Assembly: GCA_017306865.1 (NCBI GenBank) | Contig: JAFKHH010000015.1 | Location: 62,001-126,000, forward strand | Direction: 5' to 3' | DNA: 64,000 bases | Source: Filimonas sp. | GTDB taxonomy: Bacteria > Bacteroidota > Bacteroidia > Chitinophagales > Chitinophagaceae | Part shown: positions 17,604 to 26,110 of the stretch, piece by piece | Layout: each line of letters starts with the position of its first letter | How positions within the stretch are numbered: the stretch's first letter is position 1 | Translations under genes and position numbers: made by a program | Notes under the pieces: model-generated | Database searches by the model: none | What the model saw: the letters and a program-made list of their open reading frames with translations, nothing else | What the model was told of the DNA's origin: nothing

Positions 17604-17939
17604 CTATTTTTTTGATTGTTTACGTTTTGTAGTTGACTGTTTATTTAAGAAATTGTCCAGGGCGTCCAGTTTTTTCGTCCAGAACACGCGGTATTGTTCT
17701 ATCCATATAGAAACCTCGTTTAGTTTTTGTAATTGTATCTCACAGTAGCGTTCCCGTCCTTCCTGCCGGATAATGATGAGTCCGCATTCCGTTAATATTT
17801 TAATATGCTTGGATATAGCCGGTCTGCTGATATTGAAATTGTCTGCTACCGCGTTCAGGTTTAAAGACTGATGCGCAATCAGGTCTATAATATCCCTGCG
17901 CGTAGGGTCTGCAATAGCCTGGAATACATCTCTTCTCAT
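17604..17939 (-). CDS. ArsR family winged-helix regulator
   Basis: 111 residues with the helix-turn-helix at about 10-90 (FQAIADPTRRDIIDLI, NLNAVADNFNISRPAISKHI, GLIIIRQEGRERYCEI). No cysteine cluster for metal binding is seen, so this is the metal-independent group that usually precedes AHSA1 genes. It is 2 bp upstream of the SRPBCC/AHSA1 gene. An 18-bp palindrome just before the start is the probable operator. Confidence 0.92.
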   Translation of the reverse strand: MRRDVFQAIADPTRRDIIDLIAHQSLNLNAVADNFNISRPAISKHIKILTECGLIIIRQEGRERYCEIQLQKLNEVSIWIEQYRVFWTKKLDALDNFLNKQSTTKRKQSKK

Positions 17940-17956
17940 AGTATGATATAAAATTG

Positions 17957-17982
17957 TGTAACCGATTGGTTACATAAAAGTA
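17957..17982 (-). promoter_or_regulatory. ArsR-type operator and promoter
   Basis: Perfect inverted repeat TGTAACC-GATT-GGTTACA at 17957-17974, just downstream of a -7-like box TACTTTTA (minus strand, 17975-17982) and 18 bp before the arsR start. A repressor bound here would cover the transcription start. Autoregulation by the ArsR protein is inferred. Confidence 0.6.
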
Positions 17983-18212
17983 TGATCAACTTTTGAAGTA
18001 TGCAAGTTTTTCTTTTATAAAGCCGGTAAAGTGTTCGTTTGCATCATGACCGGACAATAAATTGTCCGCTTCCGAACACACGCATTTTTTGTATAAAAAA
18101 TTTTCTGTTTAAAAATCAATGAGTTAGTGAGAAAAAATGAATTGGCACTGCATTGGAATTTATTTGGCATCAAACAAAAAATAAATAAACTAATAATCTA
18201 AAACTTACAATT

Positions 18213-18653
18213 ATGAAACGTTATTTAATCGCCGCAGTACTTTCTTTAGTCATCGTGTCAGCTTTTGCAAATGACAATAGCAAAATCGGAATTTTTGTAG
18301 TGAACAATTTTAAATCAGATTTTCCTGGAGCAGCAGGTGTGCAATGGACGATCAAAAATGAATTTGCTAAAGCAGATTTTACTTTTGATGGAAAGAAGAC
18401 GCAGGCTTTTTATACTGCAGGTGGAGAACTTTTTGCTACAGGACAGAATGTTACTTTGAAAGATATACCAGCTAAGGCCGCTAACAAGATCCAAAAAGAT
18501 TATGCAGACTATGTAGTGGGAGAGGTAGTTGCTTACGAGCAGGTAGAACAACCAATCAAATACTATGTATCTGTAGAAGATGCGCAGAAAAAAATTATTC
18601 TTGAAGTGAGTGAACTGGGAAGCGTGAGTGTATTTAAAAAATCAGATAAATAA
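18213..18653 (+). CDS. Secreted hypothetical protein, PepSY-like
   Basis: 146 residues with a clear signal peptide (MKRYLIAAVLSLVIVSAFA). The mature part has two similar alpha/beta units (VVNNFKSDFPGAAGVQWTIKN and PAKAANKIQKDYADYVVGEV; first quoted in part as NNFKSDFPGAAGVQW). This is the pattern of PepSY-like/BLIP-like periplasmic proteins abundant in Bacteroidota and often near two-component systems. It lies upstream of the LytS kinase on the same strand, but a terminator separates them. Function unknown. Confidence 0.78.
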   Translation: MKRYLIAAVLSLVIVSAFANDNSKIGIFVVNNFKSDFPGAAGVQWTIKNEFAKADFTFDGKKTQAFYTAGGELFATGQNVTLKDIPAKAANKIQKDYADYVVGEVVAYEQVEQPIKYYVSVEDAQKKIILEVSELGSVSVFKKSDK

Positions 18654-19002
18654 GCAACATATCTATTGGTGATCATTATGAAGCCGTGCTCAGCAGAGCA
18701 TGGCTTTTATTATTTTAAAAGGAGGGCAGGCAGTGGAAACTGCCTGCGGTAATAGTAACACGAGATTATAGATTCCAGAAAACAACCCTTGCAATCTGCC
18801 TTAGATTATTGCGAAGTAAAAGTAAACGGTAAAGTAAGCGGTCGGGTACAGCCTTGTCTGAAGTGAAGAAAGAGCGGGACAAGGCGTATGGTATGTGGTG
18901 TAAGGTGTACGGAGTAAGGGCTTTACTGCTTACACCTCACACCTTATGCCTTCAACCTTCCATATTCCCGTCTCAATACGGTTTTCTACCGTTTAAAGCT
19001 AT
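18654..19002. other. Intergenic stretch with three hairpins
   Basis: No gene seen. A terminator-like stem AGCCGTGCTC / GAGCATGGCT followed by TTTTATT lies at 18681-18715. A perfect 9-bp stem GCAGGCAGT / ACTGCCTGC follows at about 18727-18748. A long imperfect inverted repeat of the words AAGGCGTATGG and GTGTAAGGTGTA faces ACACCTTATGCCTT at about 18891-18955. Confidence 0.6.
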
Positions 19003-19038
19003 TTTGGATACAGCAGGGTAGTGAAATAGATATATTTG
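19003..19038 (+). promoter_or_regulatory. Promoter of the LytS/LytTR operon
   Basis: TTTG at 19003-19006 and TATATTTG at 19031-19038 form a -33/-7 pair, although the 24-bp spacer is slightly long. The -7 box includes the TTG at 19036 that opens the kinase reading frame, so that TTG is unlikely to be the real start. Confidence 0.5.
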
Positions 19039-20124
19039 GAACCGTTTAAAGCCTCTACATTGCACACGACTTCTATACGCGAACAGAGAACAGATACGTT
19101 GCTACGTATTTATGGCCCGATATGCCTGTGGCTTTTCCAGTTACTCTTTTTTTATGCAATGCTCTTTAAGACATTTGGGCATGCCTGGCGCTGGGCAGCG
19201 GTGTACACACCTTATGTAATTGTTATTTGGGAGTCGCTGCGATATGTTATCCTGCATGAAAGGAAAAAGATGCCGGGATTAAGAAATGTACGTCCGCGGA
19301 TACTGCGTATCGTCTTCAAAACATTTATCATAACGGCTGTTATCAGCCTGCTTACGGACTGGTATTCCCTGGAGATGCACGTATTCAAATCAATGACGAA
19401 TTGGGATCACTTCTTTTTCATGGGCTTGAATCTTATGTGTTCCGCTATTATTATCGGTATCTATGAGGGGATCTATTACCTCGGTGAATGGCAGCGTAGT
19501 TTTGCGGAAGCAGAAGAGTTGAAGAAGATCAACATAGTAACGCAGTTGGATTCGCTTAAGGGGCAGATCAACCCGCATTTTTTATTTAACAGCCTTAATA
19601 CCTTGTCTTCTCTCATTATGCACGAACCTGAGCGTGCGGAAAAGTTTGTGGAAGAGATGTCAATGGTGTACCGTTATCTTTTAAGGAACAATGACCAGGA
19701 AGCAGGCTTGTCCAGGTTGAGTGATGAGCTGGATTTCCTGCAGTCTTACATACATATGCTCAAAACAAGATTTGATGAAGGACTGCAAATAACAATGGAT
19801 ATAGACCCGGAGTTGATGGATAACTATATTCCATCCCTCGTACTTCAGCTACTGGTAGAAAATGCGGTGAAGCATAATGTGGTGGCAGTGCGCAAACCGC
19901 TTCACATAAAGATCATTACAGATGCAGCAGGTAACTTACATGTGACCAATAACCTGCAAAAACGTTTTCACGCTGTGTTGTCGGAGAAAAAAGGGTTAAG
20001 TAATTTAATTACAAGATACAAGTTACTTAACCAGGCGGGCTTAAAGATCGTGGAGACGGATGATGAATTTAAAGTGTGCATACCATTAATGACAGAGAAC
20101 GCTTATGAAAGTATTAATAATTGA
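19036..20124 (+). CDS. LytS/YehU-type sensor histidine kinase
   Basis: Open frame of 362 codons. Four hydrophobic segments (about 25-45, 55-72, 92-107 and 128-146) form a membrane sensor without a large periplasmic domain. The His_kinase region follows with the phospho-acceptor in QINPHFLFNSLN (H181 in this numbering) and the ATP-binding N box in LLVENAVKHN. The start is uncertain: no ATG precedes the first membrane helix, and the first TTG lies in the promoter. TTG codons at 19060 or 19099 are the better choices. It overlaps the response regulator gene by 20 bp. Confidence 0.9.
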   Translation: MEPFKASTLHTTSIREQRTDTLLRIYGPICLWLFQLLFFYAMLFKTFGHAWRWAAVYTPYVIVIWESLRYVILHERKKMPGLRNVRPRILRIVFKTFIITAVISLLTDWYSLEMHVFKSMTNWDHFFFMGLNLMCSAIIIGIYEGIYYLGEWQRSFAEAEELKKINIVTQLDSLKGQINPHFLFNSLNTLSSLIMHEPERAEKFVEEMSMVYRYLLRNNDQEAGLSRLSDELDFLQSYIHMLKTRFDEGLQITMDIDPELMDNYIPSLVLQLLVENAVKHNVVAVRKPLHIKIITDAAGNLHVTNNLQKRFHAVLSEKKGLSNLITRYKLLNQAGLKIVETDDEFKVCIPLMTENAYESINN

Positions 20125-20866
20125 AGATGAACCGTTAGGTGCAGACCGCCTGGCTAAGCTGTTGCATGAAATAGCGCCGGATATAGAGGTGCTGGAAATA
20201 CTGGATGGGATACAATCATCCGTAGAATGGTTTCGCCAGCATGCTGCACCTGATATAGTCTTTATGGATATAGAGCTGTCTGACGGGCAGTGTTTTGAAA
20301 TATTTAAGCAGGTTGATATTCTATGCCCGATCATTTTTACTACCTCGTACGATGAATATGCACTACAGGCATTCCAGGTAAATAGTATCGATTATTTGCT
20401 GAAGCCGGTAAAGAAAGATGTGTTGCAGAACAGTCTGAAAAAATATGCAACGCTGAAAGATAATTTTGGTGGTGGCAACCCGGATATTAATAAGCTTGTT
20501 TCACTGTTACAGGAGCGTACATATTCCGGCAGAAGCCGCTTCCTGGTTAAGTCGGGTCAGCGCTTTCATTCGGTAGAAGTAGGAGAGATCGCTTATTTCT
20601 ATGGTATCAGTAAACTGTGTTTTCTTGTAACATGGAGTAACAAAAAGTATATGCTGGATTATACGCTGGACGAATTACAGAAGATGGTAAATGTTGTTGA
20701 TTTTTACAGGGCAAACCGTTCTTACATTGTTCATGCGCGTGCTGTAAAAGATGTTGTTCCTTACTTTAATGGTAAATTAAAATTGAACCTTGCCCCGGAA
20801 GCAGAAAATGAAATACTGGTAAGCAGGGAAAAAGCAATTGAGTTCAAGATGTTTTTAGGAAAGTAG
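20105..20866 (+). CDS. LytTR family response regulator
   Basis: 253 residues: receiver domain 1-120 with the acidic pocket (E7, D8), phospho-acceptor D55, T80 and K100 (LLKPVKK), then a LytTR DNA-binding domain at about 145-250 (RSRFLVKSGQRFHSV, FYRANRSYIVH). Its ATG lies inside the 3' end of the kinase gene, so kinase and regulator are translationally coupled and almost certainly cognate. A terminator follows at 20890. LytTR regulators bind direct repeats upstream of target promoters; targets unknown. Confidence 0.95.
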   Translation: MKVLIIEDEPLGADRLAKLLHEIAPDIEVLEILDGIQSSVEWFRQHAAPDIVFMDIELSDGQCFEIFKQVDILCPIIFTTSYDEYALQAFQVNSIDYLLKPVKKDVLQNSLKKYATLKDNFGGGNPDINKLVSLLQERTYSGRSRFLVKSGQRFHSVEVGEIAYFYGISKLCFLVTWSNKKYMLDYTLDELQKMVNVVDFYRANRSYIVHARAVKDVVPYFNGKLKLNLAPEAENEILVSREKAIEFKMFLGK

Positions 20867-20889
20867 TTGTGTCCTTTTTATAAAAAAAT

Positions 20890-20922
20890 AAAGCCTGTTA
20901 CTGGAGAGTGACAGGCTTTTAA
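20890..20922 (+). terminator. Terminator after the LytTR operon
   Basis: Stem AAGCCTGT / ACAGGCTT, extended by ACT/AGT around a GGAG loop, followed by TTTT. It lies 24 bp after the regulator stop. Confidence 0.8.
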
Positions 20923-21013
20923 TTTAATGGGTGCGCACATAGTGCGCTATAAATCTTGGGTTAGTTGCACAAAAGTAGAAAATAAAACACAACAAAGTTT
21001 ATTTATTCAAAAA

Positions 21014-21832
21014 TTAGTCAACTATTTTAATCACCTGGCAAAGTATTATCCAGCCACTATTTGTGTGACCCCACACACGCAGGTAATTTTCTTTTCCTTG
21101 TTTAGAAGTGATGGTGCCATATACATAAGCAAGATCATGCGTGCCGGAGATACCACCAGCTATAGGTGTGAAATGTATATCTTGTTGTAATGAAGTGAGT
21201 TGATGGTAAATGTTCTCAGGTGTTTTTGCAGGATGATGTTTATCCATGTTAAGCCAGGTGGCTTTGTTAACAACTGTCTTGTAAGCTTCAATACCTTGCT
21301 GTTCAAATAATGTGATGAATTGCTGTTCAATAAATAATGCAACGGTGTCTTTTCCTGTTGCAGGAATAAGGTGAGAAAAAGTTTTTGGCACAAGCGTGTC
21401 GTACAATGATGATGCGTAATTGGTGCCCAGATCTGCCAGCAACTTCCAGTTATTGTTTGCATCCTTTCGCCATATACTTGTGAAGTTGCCGAAAAAAGTG
21501 TTCGGGTTATTTCCTGCTTCATACGGGCCGGTAGTAAAGCCAAGTGATTCGTCTGCTGAAACAACATAATAAGCAGGATGCCAGCGCAGTTTAAAATTGT
21601 TTTCCGGCTGTTGCCGCCAAACGGCAAGCCCATTATAAGGAAGCCCTTTGTTAAAAACAATGCCACTGCTGTCCAGGAAATATAAGAATGCCTGCTTTGT
21701 TGTATGCGTAGACGCATACTGCGAAAACGCGCATTCTGTGTCTGGCAACCTGCCGTGTTTTTTCTCTTGTGCATATACGCTTGCGAAGGAAAAGTAACAC
21801 ACTCCGCATACGACAATTGACCACTTTGTCAT
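21014..21832 (-). CDS. Secreted protein with SnoaL/DUF4440-like C-terminal part
   Basis: 272 residues from the ATG at 21832, which gives a clean signal peptide (MTKWSIVVCGVCYFSFASVYA); an upstream start at 21901 would bury it. The middle region has WHPAYYVVSADESLGFTTGPYE and the C-terminal region ends AYVYGTITSKQGKENYLRVWGHTNSGWIIL (partly quoted as ENYLRVWGHTNSGWII), which resembles the NTF2-like fold used by DUF4440/SnoaL proteins. No catalytic assignment. It lies between two LytTR regulators and directly downstream of the orphan regulator gene on the minus strand. Confidence 0.7.
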   Translation of the reverse strand: MTKWSIVVCGVCYFSFASVYAQEKKHGRLPDTECAFSQYASTHTTKQAFLYFLDSSGIVFNKGLPYNGLAVWRQQPENNFKLRWHPAYYVVSADESLGFTTGPYEAGNNPNTFFGNFTSIWRKDANNNWKLLADLGTNYASSLYDTLVPKTFSHLIPATGKDTVALFIEQQFITLFEQQGIEAYKTVVNKATWLNMDKHHPAKTPENIYHQLTSLQQDIHFTPIAGGISGTHDLAYVYGTITSKQGKENYLRVWGHTNSGWIILCQVIKIVD

Positions 21833-21947
21833 ATAGGTAAATAGTTTGGTGAACCATGAAGCTAACACACATTGCAACCCGGTAAAGAGGGTGGAATACA
21901 AGATGATTAAGTGTATTGTTCAGTTGTATGAAATAGCAACCGGGTTG

Positions 21948-22679
21948 TTATTTGCCTAACCACTTTTTAAACTCCCCGGCTCTTAACCTGCTGATGATTA
22001 TGTCCTCAGAAGCGGCTGGTTTAACAGAGAGTTTCAGCTTGCCGTCAAACCAGGCATGTACTTTATCTATCGAATTATACTGAATGATAAACTGCCTGTT
22101 TACCCGGAAAAAATCTTCCGGGTCTATCATTCCTTCCAGTTCATCCATATTGTTTTCAATCATAAAGTCATTGTTGTCATTTGTTTTTAACCAATGTATC
22201 CTGTCCTTTGTGTAGAAGTATGCAACTTCTGTAATACAGATAGGGTACAGGCGTGTTCCTCTTTTGGCAAGGAACCTTTTTTTATAATGCTGATTGTAAG
22301 GAAGTGTCTGCACTATGTTTCTTTGCGATTGCAACTTAAACTTCTGTAACGCTGCGGAGAGTGCATCTTTGTTTACAGGTTTTAATAAATAGTCTATGCT
22401 GTTTAGTCTAAAAGCTTTGATCGCATATTCATTATACGCCGTAGTGAATATTACAGGACTTTGGATCGTGTGCTGTTTTAAAATATCAAAACTCTGTCCG
22501 TCTCCAAGTTCTATGTCAAGAAAGATCAAGTCAGGTTCCGGGTTGTTTGCAAAAAAGTCTACAGCGCTTTGTACGGAATCCAGCGTATCTACAATAGCTG
22601 CTGTAGGTTCAGTGTCGTTCAGGATCTTTTTTAAACGATTTGCAGCCAGTGCTTCATTTTCAATAATAAGTACGTTCAT
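21948..22679 (-). CDS. LytTR family response regulator, orphan
   Basis: 243 residues, a clear paralogue of the regulator at 20105 with the same order of receiver and LytTR domains. Phospho-acceptor D55 (LIFLDIELGD) and K100 in LLKPVNKD are kept. In the acidic pocket the first Asp is replaced by Asn (IIENEA), a change also common in this group. No kinase gene is adjacent; the LytS protein 2 kb away could serve both. The short palindrome GATAC-GTC-GTATC at 22732-22744 lies upstream of its start. Confidence 0.93.
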   Translation of the reverse strand: MNVLIIENEALAANRLKKILNDTEPTAAIVDTLDSVQSAVDFFANNPEPDLIFLDIELGDGQSFDILKQHTIQSPVIFTTAYNEYAIKAFRLNSIDYLLKPVNKDALSAALQKFKLQSQRNIVQTLPYNQHYKKRFLAKRGTRLYPICITEVAYFYTKDRIHWLKTNDNNDFMIENNMDELEGMIDPEDFFRVNRQFIIQYNSIDKVHAWFDGKLKLSVKPAASEDIIISRLRAGEFKKWLGK

Positions 22680-22876
22680 GTAAAAAGCAGTTTCAGGATG
22701 AAAAAATCTCGTTTTAGTTATTCGTCTGCATGATACGTCGTATCGTTATGATGCAAAAGCGAAAAATCCCGGAGCGTATAAAATGCGGATTGAAGTGTTG
22801 GTGAATGAATGGATATAGTATTGCAAGGATGAGATTATTTATAAACATCGTTGCTTATCTAATAGTAAGCATTTAT

Positions 22877-23086
22877 TGTCTACCGACGGTGTTACTTTTT
22901 GTCTTAATACAAAAAGTAACCAAAAAGATCAAGGCTCCAGAAAAGCAGGCTAAAAATTGTCCTGCCCGCCGAAATCCATTGAACTCGCCGCTGACTGCGT
23001 TTGTAAGCGAGTCGCGCCTGGCTCAAACAGCAATGGATTTTACCGGCGTTCATGTCAATTTTCTTAACGCAGCTTTTCTGAGGCCG
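22877..23086 (+). repeat. MITE-like element, copy 3 (core only)
   Basis: All core blocks are present: hairpin 1 with loop CTTAAT instead of CTTGAT, and hairpin 2 with blocks identical to copy 1 in the paired segments. Flanks outside the core do not match the other copies well, so termini are unresolved. The rest of the gap 22680-23426 holds no gene that I can support; an open frame through the repeat is not a real gene. Confidence 0.75.
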
Positions 23087-23426
23087 GATGTTCACGAAGC
23101 TCTATTTGTTTTTAATATCAACCTTTTTGATTGTAATCTTTTGTGTCAAAAATCTATAAATGTTTTTGTGTGTTTTAGTCAGGAAACAATAGTTCAAAAA
23201 GAAGCCCCCGCAGCAGAAGCTGCAGAGGCGTTCAGTTGTTATACCCCCGTAAAGAGTTGTGTCGAATATCTTTCTGTGTTAAAAGCTGTAAATGTGTTTG
23301 ATGGATGCAAAAGTAAATGACGTACACATACTGTAAAGCGCGTGCCGGTGCAAATGCCAGATCGCTTATTCGAAATGTCGTATGTGAAAGCTTAAGTTCA
23401 CCGTAATGTATGCTGCGCGCAATCTT

Positions 23427-24491
23427 TTACACCCGGTAGCAAACGGCATTAATATTCATACCGGCACCCACCGAGGCAAACAGGATTATATCCCCGGCAT
23501 GCAGCGCGTGTTCGGGTAACTCTCCCTTGCAAACCATATCGTAGAGTGTAGGAATGGTAGCAACAGAGCTATTGCCCAGCATGTGAATATTCATCGGCAT
23601 AATATTCTCCGGTGCAGGCAACTCATATAGTTTGTAAAATGCTTTAATGATCGCTTCATCCATTTTTTCATTTGCCTGGTGAATGAAGATCTTCTTTATA
23701 TCTGTAATGCTAATGTTGCTGGCGTCTACACATGCCTTCATAGCCAGCGGTACTTGCTTTAGTGCAAATTCATATACTTTTCGCCCCTGCATTTTTATAT
23801 AAATAGTGCCATGCTCCGCATCCGGTGCGTACGATGGCCCCATATTTATATAATTCAGTTCCTCAAGTGTGAACGACTGTGCGCTTGCGCCAATAATGCC
23901 GGCATTTGTTGCCTTACTTTCAAGCACCACTGCTCCCGCACCGTCACTAAAGATCATACTGTCCCTGTCAAATTTGTCTATTACACGGCTGAGTGTTTCC
24001 GTGCCAACCACAAGGATCTTTTTGGCAATACCAGCTTTGCAAAAAGCATCAGCCTGTATTACACCCTGTAGCCATCCGGGACAGCCAAATAAGATGTCGT
24101 ACGGAATACAATTCGGATTTTTTATTCCCAGTCCATGCTTGATATGGGATGCAATAGAAGGTACTGCATCTGACTGGGTAGAGGTAGCGCATACATTACC
24201 AAAATTGTGCGCAGCAATAATGTAGTCTATTGTTTCAGGATCTGTATTTGCATCTGCAATTGCCCGTTTAGCTGCAATAATTCCCATGGAGGAAGCCGTC
24301 ATGTTTTTGTCTGCATAACGTCTTTCTGCTATTCCGGTAATGGAAAGGAATTTGTCAACAATGATCTGTGGTTCTGTCTTTAAACGTTCGTTGTCTTCTG
24401 CGTAAAATTCCTGTGTAATAAAATCCCGGTTGCATTTTACGGTAGCAGGTATGAAGCTGCCACTTCCTGTAATGGTAGTATGTGAATTCAA
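23427..24491 (-). CDS. 3-oxoacyl-ACP synthase III (FabH)-like condensing enzyme
   Basis: 354 residues with the full KAS III triad: C137 in ILFGCPGWLQG, H271 in IFIHQANEKMDEA and N307 in MLGNSSVATIPTL. The start is a TTG at 24491; no in-frame ATG is available and the family N-terminus (TITGSGSFIP) begins right there. It differs from housekeeping FabH by its longer N-terminal segment and the GCPGW active site, as in ketoacyl synthases used for branched lipids, dialkylresorcinol or beta-lactone/olefin paths. Alone in its transcription unit, so its pathway is unknown. Confidence 0.88.
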   Translation of the reverse strand: MNSHTTITGSGSFIPATVKCNRDFITQEFYAEDNERLKTEPQIIVDKFLSITGIAERRYADKNMTASSMGIIAAKRAIADANTDPETIDYIIAAHNFGNVCATSTQSDAVPSIASHIKHGLGIKNPNCIPYDILFGCPGWLQGVIQADAFCKAGIAKKILVVGTETLSRVIDKFDRDSMIFSDGAGAVVLESKATNAGIIGASAQSFTLEELNYINMGPSYAPDAEHGTIYIKMQGRKVYEFALKQVPLAMKACVDASNISITDIKKIFIHQANEKMDEAIIKAFYKLYELPAPENIMPMNIHMLGNSSVATIPTLYDMVCKGELPEHALHAGDIILFASVGAGMNINAVCYRV

Positions 24492-24610
24492 ATTAATGGA
24501 GTCTTGAACTTGGTTAAACGCTTAAATGTACATTGTTTATTGCTAATGAAACAATAAATAAAACTACCAGTTGTTGTCGTATTGATCCGGGAGAGATGAC
24601 TAAAAATAAA

Positions 24611-24640
24611 AACCGCAAAGAGTAGGTACCCTTTGCGGTG
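24611..24640. terminator. Terminator-like hairpin
   Basis: Stem ACCGCAAAG / CTTTGCGGT around a 10-base loop, preceded by an A-rich run. It ends the aldo/keto reductase transcript on the minus strand (stop at 24680). Confidence 0.7.
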
Positions 24641-24679
24641 GAGGTTTTGATGTCTTGCTTTCGGTTAGCGGAGGTTTCT

Positions 24680-25684
24680 TTAGTGGTTCACCAGTTTCAT
24701 AGAACCCTCACTGTATCTTTCCCCGGTGTTTGGATATTTTGCAACCAGCGTATTGATTGCTTCCACATCTGCGGCAGATAAGTTCACATCAGCCGCACCC
24801 GCATTCTCTTCTAAGTATTTTCTTTTTTTAGTGCCAGGTATTGGTATTATATCATCACCTTGCGCCAGTACCCAGGCAAGCGCCAGTTGTGCAGGAGTAC
24901 AGTTTTTATCTTTTGCAAAAGCACCAAAAGCTTCTACCAGTTTACTGTTGTTTTCCCAGTTCGCTTCATCAAAGCGGGGCAGCGTACGCCTGAAGTCTGT
25001 TTCTGCAAGTGTTTCCTTACTGCTTACAGTTGCTGTTACCAGGCCTCTTGCCAGTGGGCTATATGGAACGAACGTAATACCCAGTTCGCGGCATACCGGC
25101 AGTATTTCTGCTTCTATGTCTCTTGTTAATACAGAGTATTCACTTTGCAAAGCTGTGATCGGGTGCACAGCATGTGCTTTCCTGATAGATGAGGCTGAAG
25201 CTTCGGATAAACCGAGATAGCGCACTTTGCCTTCTTTTACCAACTCTGCCATTGCACCTACCATTTCCTCTACAGGTACTTTGGGGTCTATGCGGTGTGC
25301 ATAATACAGGTCAATGGTATCTATTTTCAGTCTTTTCAGGCTGCCTTCTACCGCATTGCGCATGTGGGCAGGAGAGCCATCAAAATAAGTAGATGATGTG
25401 CCAGCAAAGCCGTTGCCATCGTTATTGGTACGAAAACCGAATTTGGTGGCAATAAATACTTTGTCCCGGTTTGAAACAAGTACATTAGAGATCAGTTCTT
25501 CATTCTTTCCCTGTGCATACATATCTGCTGTATCCCAGAAGTTGATACCAAGGTCGAGTGCTTTGTGTAGGGTGGCAATAGATTCTGCATCGTCTGTAGG
25601 GCCGTATGCGAAGCTCATGCCCATACAGCCTAAGCCTACTGCGGATAGTTTTTCGCCGGTGTTGCCGAGTGGTCTGTATTTCAT
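24680..25684 (-). CDS. Aldo/keto reductase
   Basis: 334 residues from the ATG at 25684 ([19 protein letters not shown]); a longer open frame begins inside MITE copy 4 and should not be used. The catalytic tetrad is D51, Y56 (DTADMYAQG), K81 (IATKFG) and H130 (LYYAHRID). The NADPH-binding C-terminal block [19 protein letters not shown] is present. It belongs to the AKR13/YajO-PLPD-like group, which reduces aldehydes. An AraC regulator gene lies upstream on the same strand across a MITE copy. Confidence 0.95.
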   Translation of the reverse strand: MKYRPLGNTGEKLSAVGLGCMGMSFAYGPTDDAESIATLHKALDLGINFWDTADMYAQGKNEELISNVLVSNRDKVFIATKFGFRTNNDGNGFAGTSSTYFDGSPAHMRNAVEGSLKRLKIDTIDLYYAHRIDPKVPVEEMVGAMAELVKEGKVRYLGLSEASASSIRKAHAVHPITALQSEYSVLTRDIEAEILPVCRELGITFVPYSPLARGLVTATVSSKETLAETDFRRTLPRFDEANWENNSKLVEAFGAFAKDKNCTPAQLALAWVLAQGDDIIPIPGTKKRKYLEENAGAADVNLSAADVEAINTLVAKYPNTGERYSEGSMKLVNH

Positions 25685-25744
25685 ATTGATTAATTTTTGA
25701 CTTTGATTGATATAGATAGTTGATGTGTAGCAATGTTGTTGCAG

Positions 25745-25950
25745 CCTACCGGCAGTGTTACTTTTTGTCTTGATACAAAAAGTAACCAAAAAGATCAAGG
25801 CTGCAGAAAAACAGGCTAAAAATTGTCTTGCCCGTCGAAATCCGTTGAACTCGCCGTAACAGTATTTGTATGTAAGTAGCGGCTGGCTCGGACAGCAACG
25901 GATTTTACGACGTTCGCGTCAATTTTCTTAACGCAGTTTTTCTGAGGCCG
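25745..25950 (+). repeat. MITE-like element, copy 4 (divergent core with compensatory changes)
   Basis: Hairpin 1 is intact. In hairpin 2 three stem pairs differ from the other copies on both sides at once: CGTCG/CGACG for CGCCG/CGGCG, AATCCGTTG/CAACGGATT for AATCCATTG/CAATGGATT, and CAGAAAAAC/GTTTTTCTG for CAGAAAAGC/GCTTTTCTG. The apical part is the least conserved. No clear terminal repeats. The copy lies in the 426-bp gap between the AraC gene and the aldo/keto reductase gene and is next to the reductase start. Confidence 0.8.
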
Positions 25951-26110
25951 TAGCTGTTGAGAAATAGAATTGTTGTTATTGGATAAATAGTTGCAAAACC
26001 ATTGAATGGCTATTCGTTTTGTGCAATAGCTATTGACAGGGCAAATGTAAAGCCGGTAACCGGCAATCTCATTATAGTTATCAAACCAAAAATTATAAAA
26101 TTCAAACAGG

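Noticed and set aside
22805-23320. 171-codon open frame through MITE copy 3
   Set aside because: It mixes repeat sequence with unrelated flanks and has no family resemblance or conserved start. It is a chance frame.
25685-25798. N-terminal extension of the aldo/keto reductase by 38 codons
   Set aside because: The extension begins within hairpin 1 of MITE copy 4. The family N-terminus starts at the ATG at 25684.
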